This document shows, one piece after another, positions 5,875 to 7,629 of a DNA stretch of 7,629 bases. The translations under genes and the position numbers were made by a program. The number at the start of each line of letters is the position of its first letter. Position 1 is the stretch's first letter. Origin of the DNA: an uncultured Bacteroidota bacterium (GTDB taxonomy: Bacteria; Bacteroidota; Ignavibacteria; UBA10030; UBA8401); contig CALETH010000012.1 of assembly GCA_937920105.1 (NCBI GenBank), positions 1 through 7,629 on the forward strand. The letters run 5' to 3'. The notes under the pieces were generated by a model that had not been told where the DNA came from, did not search any database, and saw nothing but the letters and a program-made list of their open reading frames with translations.

Positions 5875-6126
5875 TTAATTTCCAAAAATCCCTTTCCACC
5901 AATTATTGGCTTTATCATCTTCTTCTTTTGCTTTTATGAGAAGTTCTTTATATCGCTCTTTTTCTTCATGTATTCTTCGTAATTCTTCTTTGTGTTTTTC
6001 TTTTTCGCTTCTTGAGTATGCAACAGAATCGCGGTTTTTTCTACTCCAAGAAGAAAGAAATTTTTCTTTAGAAAGAATGCTTATAATTAATATAATCAAA
6101 CAAAAAAAATAGAATAATATAATCAT
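5875..6126 (-). CDS. Small membrane-anchored coiled-coil protein of unknown function
   Basis: From ATG 6124-6126 this encodes 83 residues. Residues 1-18 (MIILFYFFCLIILIISIL) form one hydrophobic helix. A basic stretch (KEKFLSSWSRKNR) follows, then a long charged helix of E/K/R-rich heptad-like sequence from about 37 to 72, ending WWKGIFGN. The basic residues after the helix suggest the coiled coil is cytoplasmic. An in-frame TTG at 6138 would add four residues and overlap the preceding gene by 10 bases. The ATG starts 2 bases after that gene's stop and is preferred, though no ribosome site is visible; reinitiation after the upstream gene is likely. I recognise no family. The TM-plus-coil layout resembles the N-terminus of a small sensor kinase, but no kinase domain follows. 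It is the last gene of the cassette. Confidence 0.7.
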   Translation of the reverse strand: MIILFYFFCLIILIISILSKEKFLSSWSRKNRDSVAYSRSEKEKHKEELRRIHEEKERYKELLIKAKEEDDKANNWWKGIFGN

Positions 6127-6128
6127 AG

Positions 6129-6803
6129 TTATAGCCAATCATGGATTTCAAAATTCGTTTTTTTACTAAAAAGATATAATGCATAAATATAATATCCATA
6201 CTGAAAAATATTAAATAAAAAAACGAAATTCCAAAAAAACTTATTGTAATTAACTAAAGAAAAAGTAAGTGTCATTAAACCAAAATAAATGACATTAACA
6301 GAACCAATTTGATGAAGAGGGTCTATCTTGGGATTGGTGGTAGTACGTTTATCAAGATTTACAATAAAATGAAAACTTTGAATGAAAAGAAAAAAATGAG
6401 ATATCGGAACAGTTACAGTTTCTATTTTATTGAATGGTTCTAGGTTGGTAATTTTTAGAATACACCATAATATAATCATACCAATGGCATTGTAATAGGC
6501 ATATTTTTTTTCCATAGGTGAAAGCCAACAAGAATACAACATACATAATAGAATGTGTTGTAATAGGATATAAAAATGAATTGGAAAAAAATACCATTGT
6601 GGATGTAAGATTAAAATTTTTTTGTACATCAAAAAGCTTAAAAAATCTGTTATTGTAGTTATTATACACAAAGAGACAAAAAGTTTTCTATCAGTTTTAA
6701 ATTCAAATTTCCCGATTATTCCTTGAAAAGAGTAATACAATGCATATAAGCCACAAAATAGACTTAGAGAAAGTACCAAATAATAGTTTAAAGTTGTATT
6801 CAT
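6129..6803 (-). CDS. Seven-helix integral membrane protein of unknown function
   Basis: This 224-residue protein shows seven hydrophobic segments at about 6-26, 41-61, 72-92, 102-119, 131-150, 168-185 and 190-212, joined by short loops and rich in Tyr, Phe, Ile and Leu. No transport, catalytic or cofactor motif is apparent. The segment WYFFPIHFYILLQHILLCML loosely recalls a group of uncharacterised Bacteroidota seven-helix proteins that I remember next to signalling genes, but I cannot verify this. The start is ATG 6801-6803, 24 bases after the lipoprotein stop, with no clear Shine-Dalgarno site. The stop is followed 2 bases later by the coiled-coil gene, so the three are almost certainly one transcript. 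A membrane sensor or scaffold role is a guess from neighbours only. Confidence 0.75.
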   Translation of the reverse strand: MNTTLNYYLVLSLSLFCGLYALYYSFQGIIGKFEFKTDRKLFVSLCIITTITDFLSFLMYKKILILHPQWYFFPIHFYILLQHILLCMLYSCWLSPMEKKYAYYNAIGMIILWCILKITNLEPFNKIETVTVPISHFFLFIQSFHFIVNLDKRTTTNPKIDPLHQIGSVNVIYFGLMTLTFSLVNYNKFFWNFVFLFNIFQYGYYIYALYLFSKKTNFEIHDWL

Positions 6804-6827
6804 GATTTTTTTCGTTATGAAAAATTA

Positions 6828-7496
6828 TTACTCTAATGGTGGTAATGCGTCACCTGGAGGTGGTGCTGTTGCACTTTGAATTGCCACACTAGTAACAACA
6901 AATGTGAATTCACCGGCAGCATTAAGAGCACAATTCAAATCAATTCCTTTATCTCCTAACATTGTTTGTATAAACCCTTTTGAAGCCATTCTTCCTTTGA
7001 TATTCCCAATTTTATAGGAAAAATTATTTGTTAATAGTTGTGCTTTTGCATAAGAAATAAATTCTGTTTCGCATCCTATAGCACGGCTAGAGGTAATTTT
7101 TTTCCCATACATATCTGCAGGAACACTGACCACAGTAAATTTTCCTGTAGAAGTTTGGCCTAAATAAAAAATTACTCCATAAGCTCCAATATCAGCAAGA
7201 GCGGTTTCTAAAAGTGTTTTGCTGACAAATATTTTTTGTACTTTGTTAATTCTATAAGTATAATTTCTTGTTAAGAGTGAAGCCTCTTCTGAAGAGATGG
7301 TGTGACCACCATTATTTTGCCAATCAAAAGGTGTAGTGGGTGGTGGTTCAGTTATAATGATTGATTCTTTATGAAGTTGATTATTTGTAGTTTGTTCAGT
7401 TTGGTTAATAATAACTTCAGTTGGTGTTGGCTTTTCTTGGCAACCAAAAAGAAAAAGCCCAGTAATAATGGATACAGCAATGAGGTGATTTTTCAT
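6828..7496 (-). CDS. Lipoprotein with two diverged copies of a ~60-residue domain
   Basis: This 222-residue precursor has a signal peptide ending in LFGC, so Cys19 is the probable lipidated residue. The -2 Phe is unusual but tolerated. A Thr/Pro-rich linker (20-56) follows. Residues 70-107 align without gaps to 150-187 (offset 80) with 13 identities in 38, including the shared LLT-x-N-aromatic pattern at 74-79/154-159, SK at 92-93/172-173 and D-x-G at 102-104/182-184. Each copy then ends in G-(K/E)-F-T plus a valine-rich strand. The pattern also recalls a small uncharacterised Bacteroidota domain (EA..LT.NY......F.K..L...L...G.R.YYG type), from memory. The C-terminus is proline-rich (APPPGDALPP). 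The start ATG 7494-7496 has a good AGGAG at 7504-7508 with a 7-base spacer. No enzymatic motif is seen; it is probably the surface or periplasmic partner of the two membrane genes that follow. Confidence 0.82.
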   Translation of the reverse strand: MKNHLIAVSIITGLFLFGCQEKPTPTEVIINQTEQTTNNQLHKESIIITEPPPTTPFDWQNNGGHTISSEEASLLTRNYTYRINKVQKIFVSKTLLETALADIGAYGVIFYLGQTSTGKFTVVSVPADMYGKKITSSRAIGCETEFISYAKAQLLTNNFSYKIGNIKGRMASKGFIQTMLGDKGIDLNCALNAAGEFTFVVTSVAIQSATAPPPGDALPPLE

Positions 7497-7574
7497 AAAA
7501 ATGCTCCTAAAAATAAATAAATTAATAAATAATTGTGATTAATATAGTATTTTTTTCTTTATTTTTCCGATTTA

Positions 7575-7595
7575 TCTATATTCTAAAAATATAGA
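7575..7595. promoter_or_regulatory. AT-rich inverted repeat upstream of the lipoprotein gene
   Basis: TCTATATT (7575-7582) pairs exactly with AATATAGA (7588-7595) around a 5-base loop. A further ATAGATAA at 7613-7620 is the reverse complement of TTATCTAT at 7572-7579. It lies about 80-100 bases before the lipoprotein ATG, where a promoter or operator would sit, but the region is so AT-rich that chance is a serious alternative. No Pho-type repeat array and no convincing -35/-10 pair was found between 7497 and 7629. That stretch otherwise holds only the ribosome site and TTTA-type runs. Confidence 0.3.
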
Positions 7596-7629
7596 ACTTT
7601 ACATATTTTTAAATAGATAATTATATTTT

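Noticed and set aside
6127..6138. TTG start at 6138 for the small coiled-coil protein
   Set aside because: It adds only four residues, overlaps the previous gene and lacks a ribosome site. The ATG at 6126 is the simpler start.
6427..6669. An 80-codon minus-strand frame inside the seven-helix protein gene
   Set aside because: It overlaps the better-supported membrane-protein frame entirely and has no start signal or domain of its own.
7497..7629. A Pho box or clear promoter upstream of the lipoprotein gene
   Set aside because: I looked for TTAACA/TGTTAA-type hexamers at 11-bp pitch on both strands and found none. Only AT-rich palindromes and TTTA runs are present.
1..7629. CRISPR arrays, tRNA or rRNA genes, insertion sequences, toxin-antitoxin or defence genes
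   Set aside because: No repeat-spacer pattern, cloverleaf, transposase or nuclease motif was seen. The window is an ordinary phosphate locus plus an uncharacterised envelope cassette.

Overview
The window looks like a low-GC chromosome segment of a Bacteroidota/Chlorobiota-type bacterium (FCB group, perhaps an Ignavibacteria or Kapabacteria relative). This is inferred from three things: an OprO/OprP-type porin with FCB-like wording, a C-terminal fragment on the plus strand resembling the FlgD-Ig/type IX secretion tails common in that group, and a lipoprotein whose repeats recall a small Bacteroidota domain. No rRNA or other taxonomic marker is present, so the placement is tentative.

Layout. 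Only the first 131 bases are coding on the plus strand (the 3' end of a gene). A hairpin terminator at 178-204 separates it from everything else, which is all on the minus strand. In transcription order (right to left) the minus strand holds: (i) a three-gene cassette of unknown function, made of a lipoprotein with an internal duplication, a seven-helix membrane protein and a small membrane-anchored coiled-coil protein (7496 to 5875); (ii) a phosphate-selective-type outer-membrane porin (5776-4691); (iii) a complete pstS-pstC-pstA-pstB-phoU operon (4600-234). There is no gene-free stretch over 300 bases.

How it works together. The porin should pass phosphate across the outer membrane, PstS should bind it in the periplasm, and PstC/PstA/PstB should pump it inward at the cost of ATP. 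PhoU links transport to the PhoR/PhoB sensor pair, which is not in this window.

The most informative regulatory signal is that both the porin and pstS are preceded by four direct repeats of a TTAACA-like hexamer on an exact 11-bp pitch (5830-5868 and 4644-4682). This is the architecture of PhoP/PhoB boxes. Each array begins 6-8 bases after the stop codon of the previous gene, and each has a -10-like hexamer 9 bases downstream. Porin and pst operon therefore look like two separately started members of one Pho regulon.

Three other structures deserve attention. A perfect 12-bp inverted repeat brackets the predicted porin start site. A GC-rich hairpin with a GAAA tetraloop in the RNA sits between pstS and pstC, directly in front of the pstC start codon. 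The upstream cassette shows no Pho box and no visible terminator before the porin.
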